Source of the DNA: Pectobacterium wasabiae CFBP 3304
Lineage (GTDB): Bacteria; Pseudomonadota; Gammaproteobacteria; Enterobacterales; Enterobacteriaceae
Assembly: GCF_001742185.1 (NCBI RefSeq)
Contig: NZ_CP015750.1
Location: forward strand, 930,001 to 994,000
Reading direction: 5' to 3'
Length of the DNA: 64,000 nucleotides
Shown: piece after piece, positions 30,672 through 42,370 of the stretch
Numbering within the stretch: position 1 is the stretch's first letter
Layout: each line of letters starts with the position of its first letter
Translations under genes and position numbers: made by a program
The notes under the pieces: generated by a model
What the model was told of the DNA's origin: nothing
Seen by the model: only the letters and a program-made list of their open reading frames with translations
The model's database searches: none

Positions 30672-30689
30672 TTTGCATATTAATTCAGA
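30672..30689 (-). promoter_or_regulatory. ArgR operator (ARG box) upstream of carAB
   Basis: On the minus strand TCTGAATTAATATGCAAA fits the ARG box consensus TNTGAATWWWWATTCANW, with the second half weaker. It is 32 nt upstream of the carA start, where the arginine-regulated P2 promoter lies in E. coli. A second adjacent box is not clear. Confidence 0.6.
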
Positions 30690-31085
30690 TTCGAGCCACT
30701 AAATCAATGCAAAAACTACCTGTAAGGCCAATTTTTGGCAAATTGGGCGCATTTTAATGATGGTCTTCCCAATTGTCTACCCAAACCGCTTTTTTTCTCT
30801 TATTTTTATGCTTTCCGAAATAAATAATCGCCCACTGACGTAAAAAGCGATATCAACTCAGACAAGTAAACGGTTGCGAAGCAATTTTGTTAAAACAAGG
30901 GTGACAAATAACCAATAAAGGACATTTAGGAAGTAAGGAAGGTAAACCATCACGAAAAAAGAGAATAAAACACAAATAAAAACCAGTAATAACACTAAAA
31001 GCAAATCAACAAAACAAAAACAAAGGTGAACATAAAAAAGCCCACCTTTTTCATATAGATATATTTTCTTTATAGAAAAAAAATA
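30690..31085. other. AT-rich intergenic region between carA and dapB
   Basis: About 400 bases hold the carAB control region near the carA side, followed by very AT-rich sequence without a gene. AAAGGTG ... CACCTTT at 31022-31050 can form a hairpin and may end dapB transcription, but the T-run on the minus strand is broken. Confidence 0.45.
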
Positions 31086-32214
<1,129 letters not shown>

Positions 32215-32234
32215 AATAGGGCCGAAGCCCTATT
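32215..32234 (-). terminator. Hairpin after ispH
   Basis: AATAGGGC and GCCCTATT form an 8-bp stem closed by a TTCG loop on the minus strand, 12 nt after the ispH stop. The downstream T-richness is weak, so it may be a 3'-end stabiliser rather than a strict terminator. Confidence 0.55.
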
Positions 32235-32245
32235 GCAGAAACAGA

Positions 32246-33196
32246 CTAATCGATCTGTTTAACTTCAACACGCAGCTCTTTAGGTACTTCAAAGACGATG
32301 TTTTCTTCACGCCCTTGCATTTCAACCGCAACCTTACCGCCTAATTCTTTCAGACGTTGAATCACCTGTTGTACCAAAATATCCGGTGCCGATGCGCCTG
32401 CGGTCACCCCAATCTGCGCAACCCCCGCTACCCATGATTCTTGGATATCTTCGGCAGCATCAATCAGATAAGCCGCTTTCCCCGCTCTCTGCGCCAATTC
32501 AGCAAGGCGGTTGGAGTTTGAGGAGTTTTTAGAGCCCACGACAAAAACGACATCTGCCTTATCTGACAAATGGCGAACCGCTTCCTGACGATTGGTCGTT
32601 GCATAACAGATGTCATCTTTACGCGGGCCGACAATCTGCGGGAAACGCTCACGCAAGGCATCAATCACCGCATAGGTATCATCGACAGAAAGCGTGGTTT
32701 GGGTCATAAAGCACAGATTGCTTTCATCTTTTACCTGTAGCTGCCAGACATCCTCGGGGGACTCTACCAGATACATGCCGCCATCCGCATTGCTGTACTG
32801 CCCCATCGTTCCCTCAACTTCGGGGTGCCCAGCATGCCCGATCAGAATGGCTTCTACGCCTTTCTTACTGGCTCTGGCCACTTCCATATGCACCTTGGTT
32901 ACCAGAGGACAGGTTGCATCGAACACCGTCAGGTCGCGGTTTTTGGCTTCATTACGTACCGCTTGCGAAACGCCATGTGCCGAGAAAATCAGAATCGCAC
33001 CATCCGGCACGTCTTCAATCTGCTCAATAAAAATCGCGCCGCGTTCACGTAAGCCATTAACCACATAGCGATTATGTACCACTTCATGACGGACATAGAT
33101 CGGCGTACCAAAAAGCTCCAGCGCACGTTCCACAATGCTGATAGCTCGATCGACACCGGCACAGAAGCCGCGTGGATTAGCCAGCAGGATCTGCAT
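32246..33196 (-). CDS. ispH: 4-hydroxy-3-methylbut-2-enyl diphosphate reductase
   Basis: IspH is the last enzyme of the MEP isoprenoid pathway; its [4Fe-4S] cluster reduces HMBPP to IPP and DMAPP. The 316-residue protein (E. coli 316) has the three cluster cysteines in [23 protein letters not shown] and [11 protein letters not shown]. It is the last gene of the ribF-ileS-lspA-fkpB-ispH unit, and its start overlaps the fkpB end by 20 nt. Confidence 0.98.
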   Translation of the reverse strand: MQILLANPRGFCAGVDRAISIVERALELFGTPIYVRHEVVHNRYVVNGLRERGAIFIEQIEDVPDGAILIFSAHGVSQAVRNEAKNRDLTVFDATCPLVTKVHMEVARASKKGVEAILIGHAGHPEVEGTMGQYSNADGGMYLVESPEDVWQLQVKDESNLCFMTQTTLSVDDTYAVIDALRERFPQIVGPRKDDICYATTNRQEAVRHLSDKADVVFVVGSKNSSNSNRLAELAQRAGKAAYLIDAAEDIQESWVAGVAQIGVTAGASAPDILVQQVIQRLKELGGKVAVEMQGREENIVFEVPKELRVEVKQID

Positions 33197-33650
33197 GTGT
33201 CACCTCCTGTTGTACGGGATCGATATCCAGCACTTCAAGATCGAAGGTAATCGCCTGACCGGATAAAGGATGGTTGAAATCCACCGTAACTGATTCTTCG
33301 GTCACATCACGGATAATTCCCGGCATATCATTCCCGGCTACGCCGCTGAACAGCATAATGGTGCCCACATCCGGCACGCCGGTCTGAGCAAAATCACGAC
33401 GTAGGAAGAACTGGATCAGGTTCGGGTTGGTCGGCCCAAAAGCCGACTCCGCCGGTAGCGTAAACTTGCGTTTATCACCACGCTTCAACCCCAACAGATT
33501 TTGTTCCAGCGCGTCAGACAGGCTGCTATCGCCAAGGCGAAACAGCGCTGGCTTGCCGCGCTCACGCGTAGACTCGGCCGTGGAGCCATCCTCCAGCGTC
33601 AGAATAAAATGCACCAGCAGCGCGCTGTTGTGCTGCACAGTCTCGGACAT
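33177..33650 (-). CDS. fkpB: FKBP-type peptidyl-prolyl isomerase FkpB (SlpA)
   Basis: A 157-residue cytoplasmic SlpA-type prolyl isomerase and chaperone; E. coli has 149. The typical start [19 protein letters not shown], the region [12 protein letters not shown] and the IF domain with [18 protein letters not shown] are present. The C-terminus is a few residues longer than in E. coli and runs into ispH. Its start touches the lspA stop. Confidence 0.95.
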   Translation of the reverse strand: MSETVQHNSALLVHFILTLEDGSTAESTRERGKPALFRLGDSSLSDALEQNLLGLKRGDKRKFTLPAESAFGPTNPNLIQFFLRRDFAQTGVPDVGTIMLFSGVAGNDMPGIIRDVTEESVTVDFNHPLSGQAITFDLEVLDIDPVQQEVTHADPAG

Positions 33651-34162
33651 CAGTGACCCTTTTGCTTAACGGTATCAGTATCATCATGCGTACTGAAAAA
33701 CCCTTCCAGCACGATGAGCGCCGCACCAATACAGATTGCGGTATCGGCTAAATTAAACGTAGCGAAGTGCCAATCACCAACATAGAAGTCGATGAAATCA
33801 ACGACAAAGCCGTGCCATGTCCGGTCAAACAGATTGCCCAGTGCACCGCCGATAATCAGCGAATAGGCAATGTTATTTAGCTTCTGCTTGACGCTGCCAC
33901 GGTACATCATCACCACGAGAGCAACCACAATCGCAATCGCAATCCCAGCAAAGAACCAGCGTTGCCAGCCGCCTTTATCCGCCAGGAAGCTGAATGCTGC
34001 GCCATAGTTACGGGCGTAATGCAGATTCAGAGAAGGCATCACTGGCACCGTATCTCCCAGCGCAAAGTGGGCGAGGATCCACTGCTTGCTGCCAAGGTCG
34101 ATAACTAAAACCAGTATCGCCAGCCAGAGCCAGCGCAATCCGCTCGAACAAATTTTATTCAT
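33650..34162 (-). CDS. lspA: Lipoprotein signal peptidase
   Basis: LspA removes signal peptides from prolipoproteins after lipidation, in the inner membrane. The 170-residue protein has four membrane helices. The two catalytic Asp residues lie in [19 protein letters not shown] and [11 protein letters not shown]. It is the target of globomycin. It starts directly at the ileS stop. Confidence 0.97.
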   Translation of the reverse strand: MNKICSSGLRWLWLAILVLVIDLGSKQWILAHFALGDTVPVMPSLNLHYARNYGAAFSFLADKGGWQRWFFAGIAIAIVVALVVMMYRGSVKQKLNNIAYSLIIGGALGNLFDRTWHGFVVDFIDFYVGDWHFATFNLADTAICIGAALIVLEGFFSTHDDTDTVKQKGH

Positions 34163-36975
34163 CAGACAAATTTACGCTCTTCGCCATTACCGCCCACGTT
34201 AGTCGCACAGCGACCACACACTTCAGGATGTTCGGCATTGCTACCGATATCCGTCTCGTAATGCCAGCAGCGTGGACACTTGTGCCCTTCTGCCTCACTT
34301 AAGGCAATTTTCAGTCCGGTGAGTTCCGTTGCCTGTGCGCTATCTGGCGCATTTTCATGACGTTCCACTCGTGCTTTTGACGTCAACAGCGCAAAATGCA
34401 GCTCCTGCTGCAACTGGCTCAGCTTACCCGCCAGATTCGCATCGGCGTACAACGTGACGGAGGCTTCCAGCGATCCACCGATGCGTTTATCATTACGCGC
34501 CTGTTCGATCGCTTTATTCACTTCGCTACGCACTTTCAGGATATCAGCCCAGAACGCATCGTTCATGGTTTCTGAGGCATCCAGCGCGAACAGACCGTCA
34601 TACCACTCTTCGGTAAACACATACTGCGCACGTTCACCCGGCAGGTAGTTCCAGAGTTCATCCGCCGTGAAGGACATAATCGGTGCCATCCAGCGCACCA
34701 GCGCTTCTGAGATATGGTATAGCGCGGTCTGGCAGCTACGGCGTGCGACGCTGTCACTTTTTGCCGTGTACTGACGATCTTTAATGATATCCAGATAGAA
34801 AGATCCCATTTCGATCGAGCAGAACTGCATCAGACGCTGTACCACACGATGGAAATCATAGCTTTCATACGCTTCGAGGATCTCGTCCTGCGCCGCTTTC
34901 GCGCAGCCAACCGCCCAGCGATCCAGCACCACCATCTCTTCCGGTTTTACGATGTCTTTCTGCGGATCGAACCCATTCAGGTTCGCCAGCAGGAAACGCG
35001 CGGTGTTACGAATACGACGATAGGCATCAGCAGAACGCTTCAGGATCTCATCGGATACGGCGATTTCACCAGAGTAATCCGTTGAACCGATCCACAGGCG
35101 CAGAATGTCGGCACCCAACTTGTTCGTCACGTCCTGCGGGCTAATGGTATTCCCGATAGACTTGGACATCTTACGGCCCTGACCATCAACGGTGAAGCCG
35201 TGGGTCAATACCTGACGGTAAGGCGCTTTACCTTTAATCGCGGTGGAGATCATCAGAGAAGACATAAACCAGCCACGATGCTGGTCAGAGCCTTCCAGAT
35301 ACATATCTGCTGCGTGGCCGCCGAATTCAGGACGAGCCTCCACCACGGACGCGTGCGTTGATCCAGAATCGAACCACACGTCCAGCGTGTCTGGCACTTT
35401 GACGTAGTTATCCGCCTCTGCGCCCAGCACATCGGCCGGATCGAGATCCCACCATGCCTGAATGCCATCGGCTTCAACACGTTTTGCCACCGCTTCAATC
35501 AGCTCAGCGGTACGCGGATGCAGTTCTTCCGTCTCTTTGTGAACGAAGAGTGACATCGGCACGCCCCAGGTGCGCTGACGGGAGATACACCAGTCAGGAC
35601 GGTTGGCGACCATCGATTCAATACGCGCCTGGCCCCAATCCGGAATCCACTGCACCCCTTTGATTTCAGACAACGACTGCTTACGCAGGCCTTTCTGATC
35701 CATGCTGACAAACCATTGTGGCGTTGCACGGAAAATGATCGGCGATTTATGACGCCAGCAGCACGGGTAGCTATGCTGTAATTTCTCTACGTGCAGCAAC
35801 ATGCCTTTTTCACGCAGGATTTCAACGATCAGATCGTTAGCTTTGAAAACGAATTTACCGTCCAACTCAGGATAGGTACCGCTCAGGTAGCAGCCGTTCG
35901 GCCCCACCGGGTTGGCGATTTCCAGATTGTATTTCTGGCTGATCACATAGTCGTCAGGACCGTGACCACCGGCGGTGTGTACTGCACCCGTACCCGCATC
36001 CAGCGTCACGTGGTCGCCCAGAATTGCTGGGACATCGAAGCCCAGGAATGGATGTTTGAAACGCAGCAGCTCAAGATCCGCGCCTTTGCAGTCGCTCAGC
36101 ACAGCCCACTGAGTCACACCCACGCGTTTCATGACGCTTTCAACCAGGTCGGCCGCCAGAATCAGCGCCTGACCATCAATCTGTACCAGTTGATAATCGA
36201 ACTCTGCGTTCAGTGAGATGGCACGGTTTGCTGGCAACGTCCACGGCGTGGTCGTCCAGATCACCAGAGAAACAGGGCCATCTACGCTACTCACGCCAAA
36301 CTTGGCTAATACCGCCGCCACATCAGTCGCGTTAAACGTCACATCAATGGATGGGGACGTTTTGTCGTAATACTCAACTTCTGCTTCCGCCAGCGAGGAA
36401 CCGCAGTCCACACACCAGTGAACTGGCTTAGCCCCCTTATGCAGGTGACCATTCTCAATAATGCGGCCCAGCGCACGAATGATGTTCGCTTCGGTTTTGA
36501 AATCCATCGTCAGGTAAGGACGATCCCAGTCGCCCAGCACGCCGAGACGAATAAAGTCGGCTTTCTGACCGACAATCTGCTCCGCTGCATATTTACGGCA
36601 CTCGGCACGGAATTCTGCCGCGCTGACTTTCTCGCCCGGCTTACCGATCAACTGTTCTACTTTCAGTTCAATCGGCAGACCGTGGCAGTCCCAGCCCGGT
36701 ACATAAGGAGAATCGTAGCCAGACAGGCCTTTCGATTTAACAATAATATCTTTCAGAATCTTGTTAACTGAGTGACCAATGTGAATACTGCCGTTCGCGT
36801 AAGGAGGGCCATCGTGCAGAATGAAGGTCTTCTTTCCCTTCTTCGCATTGCGAATAATCCCGTACAGATCCTGCTCATACCAACGTTTCAGCATGTCAGG
36901 TTCGCGCTTGGCCAGATCGCCACGCATCGGGAACCCTGTTTCCGGCAAGTTCAGGGTAGTCTTATAGTCACTCAT
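34162..36975 (-). CDS. ileS: Isoleucyl-tRNA synthetase
   Basis: A class I aminoacyl-tRNA synthetase of 937 residues (938 in E. coli). The HIGH motif lies in [10 protein letters not shown] near residue 66, and the KMSKS motif is in [11 protein letters not shown]. The editing domain between them has [16 protein letters not shown]. The C-terminal zinc-binding Cys residues are in CPRCWHYET and CGRC. It is followed by lspA with a 1-nt overlap and preceded by ribF. Confidence 0.98.
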   Translation of the reverse strand: MSDYKTTLNLPETGFPMRGDLAKREPDMLKRWYEQDLYGIIRNAKKGKKTFILHDGPPYANGSIHIGHSVNKILKDIIVKSKGLSGYDSPYVPGWDCHGLPIELKVEQLIGKPGEKVSAAEFRAECRKYAAEQIVGQKADFIRLGVLGDWDRPYLTMDFKTEANIIRALGRIIENGHLHKGAKPVHWCVDCGSSLAEAEVEYYDKTSPSIDVTFNATDVAAVLAKFGVSSVDGPVSLVIWTTTPWTLPANRAISLNAEFDYQLVQIDGQALILAADLVESVMKRVGVTQWAVLSDCKGADLELLRFKHPFLGFDVPAILGDHVTLDAGTGAVHTAGGHGPDDYVISQKYNLEIANPVGPNGCYLSGTYPELDGKFVFKANDLIVEILREKGMLLHVEKLQHSYPCCWRHKSPIIFRATPQWFVSMDQKGLRKQSLSEIKGVQWIPDWGQARIESMVANRPDWCISRQRTWGVPMSLFVHKETEELHPRTAELIEAVAKRVEADGIQAWWDLDPADVLGAEADNYVKVPDTLDVWFDSGSTHASVVEARPEFGGHAADMYLEGSDQHRGWFMSSLMISTAIKGKAPYRQVLTHGFTVDGQGRKMSKSIGNTISPQDVTNKLGADILRLWIGSTDYSGEIAVSDEILKRSADAYRRIRNTARFLLANLNGFDPQKDIVKPEEMVVLDRWAVGCAKAAQDEILEAYESYDFHRVVQRLMQFCSIEMGSFYLDIIKDRQYTAKSDSVARRSCQTALYHISEALVRWMAPIMSFTADELWNYLPGERAQYVFTEEWYDGLFALDASETMNDAFWADILKVRSEVNKAIEQARNDKRIGGSLEASVTLYADANLAGKLSQLQQELHFALLTSKARVERHENAPDSAQATELTGLKIALSEAEGHKCPRCWHYETDIGSNAEHPEVCGRCATNVGGNGEERKFV

Positions 36976-37005
36976 TAGATTCTCGATTTCGTTTCGCTAG
37001 AAAAA

Positions 37006-37947
37006 TTAAACCGGTGTCTTTAACCCGAAAAACGTCCGGGCTGTCACCACATCATCGGCGATTTGCTGTTTTAACGCATCGAGCGAAGCAAAACGCTGTT
37101 CATTACGGATCTTTTTACGCAGTACGACTTCAATATGACGACCATAGAGGTCCATTGTCATGTCCAGCAAATGCACTTCAAGCTGCTGGCGTTTATCACC
37201 ATTTACGGTCGGACGTGTGCCAATATTGGCGACGCCCGGCAGTGGTTCTTCGCCCAGTCCATAAACGCTGACGGCATACACGCCGCTGACGGGGGAAACC
37301 TGACGTTTCAGCGGTAGATTGGCAGTCGGGAACCCAATGGTTCTACCCAGCTCTTTACCATGCTCTACGCGCCCAGAAATGCAGTAAGGGTGGCCCAACA
37401 GGCTTTCTGCCAATTCAAGCTCATCACGACTAAGTGCCTCACGAACCGCCGTGCTGCTGACGCGCTTGCCACCATTACAGAACGAATTGGTGCTGATGAC
37501 ATCGAACCCCGATTCACGCCCAGCCTTCTGTAATAACAGGAAATCTCCCTGACGACCAGCCCCGAAGCGGAAGTCATCCCCCACAACCAGAAACTTCACG
37601 CCCAGTTTCTTCACCAGCAGAGAAGAGACAAATGTCTGGGCATCATTGGCGGCGAAACACGCGTCGAATTTGACACACAGCAGATAGTCCACGCCAGCCT
37701 GCGCCAGATATTTCACCTTGTCACGCAGACGCGTCAGGCGTGCGGGCGCTTTTTCCGTAGCAAAAAGTTCCAGCGGCTGCGGTTCAAAAATCATGACCAT
37801 CACTGGCAGCCCACGAGCGCGACCTTCCTGCTTCAGTCGCTCAAGCAGCATTTGGTGTCCGAGGTGCACGCCGTCAAAATTACCAATAGTGAGCACACAG
37901 CCATAATGGTGTGCCCGAAGATTGTGTATACCGCGAATTAGCTGCAT
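37006..37947 (-). CDS. ribF: Riboflavin kinase / FAD synthetase
   Basis: A bifunctional enzyme that phosphorylates riboflavin to FMN and adenylates FMN to FAD. The 313-residue protein, equal in length to E. coli, has an N-terminal nucleotidyltransferase domain (TIGNFDGVHLGHQMLL). The C-terminal kinase domain has IGFPTANLPLKRQVSPVSGV. It is the first gene of the ileS-lspA-fkpB-ispH unit and is divergent from rpsT. Confidence 0.97.
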   Translation of the reverse strand: MQLIRGIHNLRAHHYGCVLTIGNFDGVHLGHQMLLERLKQEGRARGLPVMVMIFEPQPLELFATEKAPARLTRLRDKVKYLAQAGVDYLLCVKFDACFAANDAQTFVSSLLVKKLGVKFLVVGDDFRFGAGRQGDFLLLQKAGRESGFDVISTNSFCNGGKRVSSTAVREALSRDELELAESLLGHPYCISGRVEHGKELGRTIGFPTANLPLKRQVSPVSGVYAVSVYGLGEEPLPGVANIGTRPTVNGDKRQQLEVHLLDMTMDLYGRHIEVVLRKKIRNEQRFASLDALKQQIADDVVTARTFFGLKTPV

Positions 37948-38091
37948 GGCTGGCCCAGAACAAAGGGTTAAAATTATGGAAATTGGCGGATTATACCTTG
38001 TACAGCGAGTAAGGTTAACCCGCGATTCGCGCCTTTTGCAGTCACCCTATAAATCGTGCCAGTATTTGTACGTTTTTTAGCTGAATCATCG

Positions 38092-38313
38092 ATGAATGAG
38101 GCTCATATGCAGAATATCCAGATAGTAGATGTCCCATACAATCCAACTTTACCGAGAGTAGACAGGGCTTTATCAAATTCAGGATGAAATTATGATGCGA
38201 AAGGCTGTATTCCACCGCGTGAAGCTGCTAAAATCCTGCGCCATCACAACGTAACAAGTGTCGACGTACAAACGACGCTTATTTGCACAAATCCATTGAC
38301 AAACGAAGGCTAA
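38092..38313 (+). pseudogene. Small decayed ORF between ribF and rpsT
   Basis: One frame runs 74 codons from an ATG at 38092 to a TAA at 38311-38313, broken only by a TGA at 38185-38187. Before the TGA it reads MQNIQIVDVPYNPTLPRVDR (from the second ATG). After it come [20 protein letters not shown] and [20 protein letters not shown]. The second half looks like real protein. No family was recognised. Its end overlaps the rpsT promoter. It may be a relic of a longer gene, or chance. Confidence 0.35.
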
Positions 38314-38326
38314 ACGAGCATATTCC
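38296..38326 (+). promoter_or_regulatory. rpsT promoter
   Basis: A perfect -35 TTGACA at 38296-38301 is followed after 17-19 nt by a weak -10 region (CATATTCC). It lies about 50 nt upstream of the rpsT start codon, in the place of the main rpsT promoter of E. coli. Confidence 0.55.
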
Positions 38327-38372
38327 ACGGCCTTTGAATTGTCCTCGATTGAATATATTTGGGAGTTGGACC

Positions 38373-38636
38373 TTGGCTAATATCAAATCAGCTAAGAAAC
38401 GCGCCGTACAATCTGAGAAGCGCCGTAAGCATAATGCAAGCCGTCGCTCAATGATGCGTACTTTCATCAAGAAAGTATACGCGGCGATCGCTACTGGCGA
38501 TAAAGAAGTGGCACAGAAAGCGTTTAATGACATGCAACCTATCGTGGATCGCCAGGCTGGTAAAGGTCTGATTCACAAGAACAAAGCTGCACGTCATAAA
38601 TCCAATCTGGTTGCGCGCATCAACGCCATGCAATAA
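38373..38636 (+). CDS. rpsT: 30S ribosomal protein S20
   Basis: S20 binds 16S rRNA in the 30S subunit. The 87-residue basic protein starts at a TTG (38373), preceded by GGGAG at 38361-38365, and reads [21 protein letters not shown]. coli rpsT also uses UUG, which is part of its translational autoregulation. A strong terminator follows 30 nt after the stop. Confidence 0.98.
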   Translation: MANIKSAKKRAVQSEKRRKHNASRRSMMRTFIKKVYAAIATGDKEVAQKAFNDMQPIVDRQAGKGLIHKNKAARHKSNLVARINAMQ

Positions 38637-38659
38637 TCACGCATCTGCGTGTCGTTGCT

Positions 38660-38688
38660 AAAAAAAACCGGCTCAGGCCGGTTTTTTT
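38660..38688 (+). terminator. rpsT terminator
   Basis: AAAAACCGGC-CTCA-GGCCGGTTTTTTT type hairpin: a GC-rich stem (ACCGGC/GCCGGT) with a seven-T run. It can also act on nhaR transcripts from the other side, because an A-run precedes it. Confidence 0.88.
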
Positions 38689-38703
38689 GCGTCTGTTGTT
38701 CTG

Positions 38704-39609
38704 TTACCGAGCAGCCGCTCTATCACAGAAAAGCGCGGAGAAATCTGCGTTGCAGACGCGCTGCACCGCAGGGTGCTGGATCATTCTGGCCGCAAAAATC
38801 GCATAATACTCATCCTGAATGTTCTCGATCCTACCAATCTCGACGATATCCCCTTGCTGGTAGATTTCATTGGCGTACAGCGATGGCGCAACGAAAATCG
38901 CATCATTATTAATGCCGAATGCCGTCATCAGCGCCGCATCATCAAACTCACCCAAAATATCTGCCTGAATATTCTGCGCAGTAAACCAATTCAACAGTTT
39001 ACGACCCAGCATGGTTCGACGCCCGGGAATCAGCAATTTACGTTGTTCAAGACAGGCGGGGAAAGGGTGTTCAGGGTGCGGGCGCTTGCAGTAAAAACTC
39101 ACACCACACTCGCCCAACTTGAGTGAAAACAACCCTTCCTGCTGCGTCGAATCCACCGGACAATCCGACAGAATCATATCCAGCTTATGCTGACTCAACT
39201 GATCCAACAGCATCTCATGCGTCGACTCAAAACAGCGCAAATGGATATGTTCTTGTTCCGTGACGACCGTTTCCAACACCCTACTTACCAGCCGTTTGGA
39301 CAACGCATCTGCCACGCCAACATCGAATAGCAGATTCGATTCTTTGCGGTAGTTCACAATATCCAACATTTCCTGGCTGAGCTGGAACATGCTATCCGCA
39401 TAGCGAAAAACGAGCTGCCCCAGTTCCGTCGGTTCCAGCCCTCGTCCTTTGCGCTTGAAAAGTTTGCCCTGTAAACGTTCTTCCAGACATTTAATTTGCC
39501 CAGTAATGGTCTGCGGCGTTAAAAACAGCGTTTCTGCCGCACCGGCAACGGAACCCGACTTATAAACCTGCCAGAAATAGTAGAGATGATTAAAATTCAA
39601 ATGAGACAT
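38704..39609 (-). CDS. nhaR: LysR-type activator NhaR
   Basis: NhaR activates nhaA in response to sodium. The ATG at 39609, with GAGGGG 6-7 nt upstream, gives 301 residues, the same as E. coli, starting [20 protein letters not shown]. The N-terminal winged helix-turn-helix ([20 protein letters not shown]) and the C-terminal effector domain are complete. It lies directly downstream of nhaA on the same strand, as in E. coli. Confidence 0.96.
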   Translation of the reverse strand: MSHLNFNHLYYFWQVYKSGSVAGAAETLFLTPQTITGQIKCLEERLQGKLFKRKGRGLEPTELGQLVFRYADSMFQLSQEMLDIVNYRKESNLLFDVGVADALSKRLVSRVLETVVTEQEHIHLRCFESTHEMLLDQLSQHKLDMILSDCPVDSTQQEGLFSLKLGECGVSFYCKRPHPEHPFPACLEQRKLLIPGRRTMLGRKLLNWFTAQNIQADILGEFDDAALMTAFGINNDAIFVAPSLYANEIYQQGDIVEIGRIENIQDEYYAIFAARMIQHPAVQRVCNADFSALFCDRAAAR

Positions 39610-39640
39610 ACCCGCCCCTCTTCGCGCACCTGGCATCACA

Positions 39641-40837
39641 TCAACCCTTGCACGGCTGCATCACCTTGTCCAGCGTCGGCAGCACCCCGCGTAATGCCAG
39701 ATAACCAAGCAGCGCCGCCAGCCCTGACGCCAGCAAGATCCCCAGCTTGGCGTAGGTAATCAATTCCGCATCACCGCCAGAAAATGCCAGCAGCGTAATG
39801 AATATCGACATGGTAAAACCGATTCCGCACAGCACGGAGACCGCCACAATCTGGTTAAAGTACACACCAACAGGCAGACGCGCATAGCCAAGCCGAAGGG
39901 TTAGCCAACTGAATAAGGTAATACCCAGCGGTTTACCGATCAGTAGCCCAGCAGCAATACCCAGGCTCAACGGGGAAAACAGTTTTTCCAACACAATTTC
40001 CTGCAACACAATGCCTGCATTGGCGAAGGCAAACAGCGGAATAATCAAAAAGGCGACCCATGTTTGTAAGCCATGCTCCAGCGTGGTCGCCGGAGAAGGT
40101 TTCCCGTCGGACGTGCGCAGAGGAATAAAAAATCCGACAATGACGCCGGCCAGCGTCGCATGAACGCCACATTTCAGAATACAGACCCACAAGACGATCC
40201 CCACCAGTAAATAGGCAGACGTCTTCCTGACCTGCTGTCGGTTCATATAGGCCAGAACCGCGATCGCCAACACCGCGCCACCCAGCGCTGGCCAGAAGAT
40301 CTGCTGCGTATAAAACAGGGCGATGATCAAGATCGCTCCTAGATCGTCAATGATGGCCAACGCTAGCAGGAAAACCTTTAACCCTGCGGGAACGCGTTTG
40401 CCCAATAACGTCAACACACCAACGGCGAACGCGATGTCTGTCGCGGCAGGAATAGCCCAGCCGGCGCGCGTCACCTCATCATTCGCATTAAAAAGCAGAA
40501 ATAGCAAAGCGGGGAAAAGCATTCCGCCTACTGCGGCCGCCAGTGGTAACATCGCCTGCTGGCGGCTGGCTAACGTGCCTTCGACCAACTCGCGTTTCAC
40601 TTCCAGACCAATCAGCAGGAAAAAAATCGCCATCAGGCCATCGTTAATCCATAGCAGCAGGTTCTTATTGATTTCCAATGCGCCAAATCGCATTTCCACT
40701 GGCATCATCAGGAATTGTTGATAGCCCGCAGCAGTAACAGGCCAATTGGCAAATACGATCGCCAAAACGGTGGCCATCATTAGCATCACGCCAGCGGCCG
40801 CATCCAATCGAATAAAGCGCCGAATCATTGTTATCAT
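39641..40837 (-). CDS. nhaA: Na+/H+ antiporter NhaA
   Basis: An inner membrane antiporter that exports sodium in exchange for protons at alkaline pH. It has 398 residues with about 12 hydrophobic helices. The two essential Asp residues of the transport site are in [15 protein letters not shown], and the fold-specific stretches [13 protein letters not shown] and [17 protein letters not shown] are present. It is followed by nhaR. NhaR activation in E. coli suggests the same control here. Confidence 0.96.
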   Translation of the reverse strand: MITMIRRFIRLDAAAGVMLMMATVLAIVFANWPVTAAGYQQFLMMPVEMRFGALEINKNLLLWINDGLMAIFFLLIGLEVKRELVEGTLASRQQAMLPLAAAVGGMLFPALLFLLFNANDEVTRAGWAIPAATDIAFAVGVLTLLGKRVPAGLKVFLLALAIIDDLGAILIIALFYTQQIFWPALGGAVLAIAVLAYMNRQQVRKTSAYLLVGIVLWVCILKCGVHATLAGVIVGFFIPLRTSDGKPSPATTLEHGLQTWVAFLIIPLFAFANAGIVLQEIVLEKLFSPLSLGIAAGLLIGKPLGITLFSWLTLRLGYARLPVGVYFNQIVAVSVLCGIGFTMSIFITLLAFSGGDAELITYAKLGILLASGLAALLGYLALRGVLPTLDKVMQPCKG

Positions 40838-41067
40838 TGACTTAATCTCCCATCAGGCGCGAACGTCAATACCCAGCGTCCGCTTTCTTGCTGGCAAGGT
40901 TACGCAATTCATATCACTCGTTAAAAGCAGATTAAAACTGGCTTAATACTCGAAAAAATCGATCTATAGAATTGAGATTGTGTAGAGGAAGACATAAAAA
41001 AACGTCGGGAGCGTTTTTCAACGTTGCGTAACAACGGCCTCAGGGTGACGGACAAGGATGCCCGTCA
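40838..41067. other. nhaA upstream region with a short hairpin
   Basis: This interval must hold the nhaA promoter. A 7-bp AT-rich hairpin AAAAACG ... CGTTTTT at about 40998-41018 has T- and A-runs and could be a weak terminator. No gene is seen. Confidence 0.4.
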
Positions 41068-41099
41068 TAAAAAAACCGGCAAGTTTAACCCCACCGGTC
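41068..41099 (-). terminator. dnaJ terminator
   Basis: On the minus strand ACCGG ... CCGGT is followed by TTTTTTTA, 28 nt after the dnaJ stop. The stem is short but GC-rich. Confidence 0.75.
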
Positions 41100-41126
41100 T
41101 TTCTATCACGCGTTAACGATTGTCGA

Positions 41127-42263
41127 TTAACGGGTCAAGTCGTCGAAAAACTTCTTCACGCCATCGAAAAAGTTTTTCGAGCGCGGACTGTTTCTTTCGC
41201 CAGACGGGCCACCGAAGCTCTCGTCGAGCTCTTGCAGCAGTTGTCTCTGACGCTCGTTCAGATTAACCGGCGTTTCTACAACCACACGGCACAGCAGATC
41301 GCCCTGCGCACCGCCGCGAACCGATTTCACCCCTTTGCCACGCATGCGGAACAGTTTTCCGGTCTGCGTTTCCGCAGGCACTTTCAGCTTCACGCGACCA
41401 TCCAACGTCGGGACTTCAATCTCGCCGCCTAATGCTGCCATCGCAAAGTTGATCGGCACTTCGCAGTACAGATTGTTTTCTTCACGCTGGAAGATCGGAT
41501 GCGCTTTAACCTGCACCTGAACGTACAAATCACCTGACGGTGCGCCGTGCTCGCCTGCTTCACCCTCGCCGGACAAGCGGATACGGTCGCCGGTGTCCAC
41601 ACCCGCCGGGATTTTCACCGACAGCGTTTTGCTCTTCTCTACGCGACCATGACCGTGACATTTGATGCACGGATCTTTAATGATCTTACCGCGACCATGA
41701 CAGTGCGGACACGCCTGCTGCACGGTAAAGAAACCCTGCCGCATCTGCACCTGACCGTTACCATGACAGGTTGGACAGGTGACAGGCGAGCTACCCGGTT
41801 TCGCACCGTTGCCGTGGCACACATCACACTCTTCCAGCGCAGGAATACGGATCTCTTTGGTGACGCCACGTACCGCTTCTTCCAGCGTCAACTCCATGTT
41901 GTAGCGTAAATCGGAGCCACGGCTTGCGCGCTGACGGCGGCCACCGCCAAAGATGTCCCCGAACACGTCGCCAAAAATATCACCAAAATCAGCACCGCCG
42001 CCGCCAAAGCCACCGCCGCCTCCGCCCATACCGCCTTGCTCAAACGCCGCGTGACCATACTGGTCGTAGGCTGCACGTTTTTGCGAATCGATAAGGATCT
42101 CGTAGGCTTCTTTGATCTCTTTGAACTTGGCTTCTGCCTCGCTATCACCCGGATTACGGTCCGGGTGGTACTTCATTGCCAGACGCTTGTACGCTTTCTT
42201 TATTTCGCGCTCATCCGCGCTTTTAGCAACGCCCAGGCTTTCGTAATAATCTTGCTTCGCCAT
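41127..42263 (-). CDS. dnaJ: Chaperone protein DnaJ
   Basis: DnaJ is the Hsp40 partner of DnaK and stimulates its ATPase. The ATG at 42263 gives [20 protein letters not shown] and 378 residues. The J domain has HPD (YHPDRNPGD). A Gly/Phe-rich linker follows, then the zinc region with four CxxCxGxG motifs ([32 protein letters not shown]). It is 107 nt after dnaK on the same strand and shares its heat-shock promoter. Confidence 0.98.
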   Translation of the reverse strand: MAKQDYYESLGVAKSADEREIKKAYKRLAMKYHPDRNPGDSEAEAKFKEIKEAYEILIDSQKRAAYDQYGHAAFEQGGMGGGGGGFGGGGADFGDIFGDVFGDIFGGGRRQRASRGSDLRYNMELTLEEAVRGVTKEIRIPALEECDVCHGNGAKPGSSPVTCPTCHGNGQVQMRQGFFTVQQACPHCHGRGKIIKDPCIKCHGHGRVEKSKTLSVKIPAGVDTGDRIRLSGEGEAGEHGAPSGDLYVQVQVKAHPIFQREENNLYCEVPINFAMAALGGEIEVPTLDGRVKLKVPAETQTGKLFRMRGKGVKSVRGGAQGDLLCRVVVETPVNLNERQRQLLQELDESFGGPSGERNSPRSKNFFDGVKKFFDDLTR

Positions 42264-42288
42264 TTCTTTTCCTGCCCTCAACATGCGT

Positions 42289-42320
42289 GCACGGGCGTAG
42301 AGTTTCCTCGACGCCCGTGC
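42289..42320 (-). other. Hairpin between dnaK and dnaJ
   Basis: A perfect 10-bp stem, GCACGGGCGT with ACGCCCGTGC, closes a 12-nt loop between dnaK and dnaJ. No T-run follows, so it is more likely to tune dnaJ expression or mRNA stability than to terminate. A hairpin lies at this place in E. coli as well. Confidence 0.6.
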
Positions 42321-42370
42321 TGATTGCCAGCAATAGCCTTGTAGCTGCTACTGCGCCCGCTCAAGGGCGA

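Noticed and set aside
38185..38187. TGA as a selenocysteine codon
   Set aside because: No SECIS-like hairpin was evident just after it, and the small frame has no known selenoprotein character. Decay or error is simpler.
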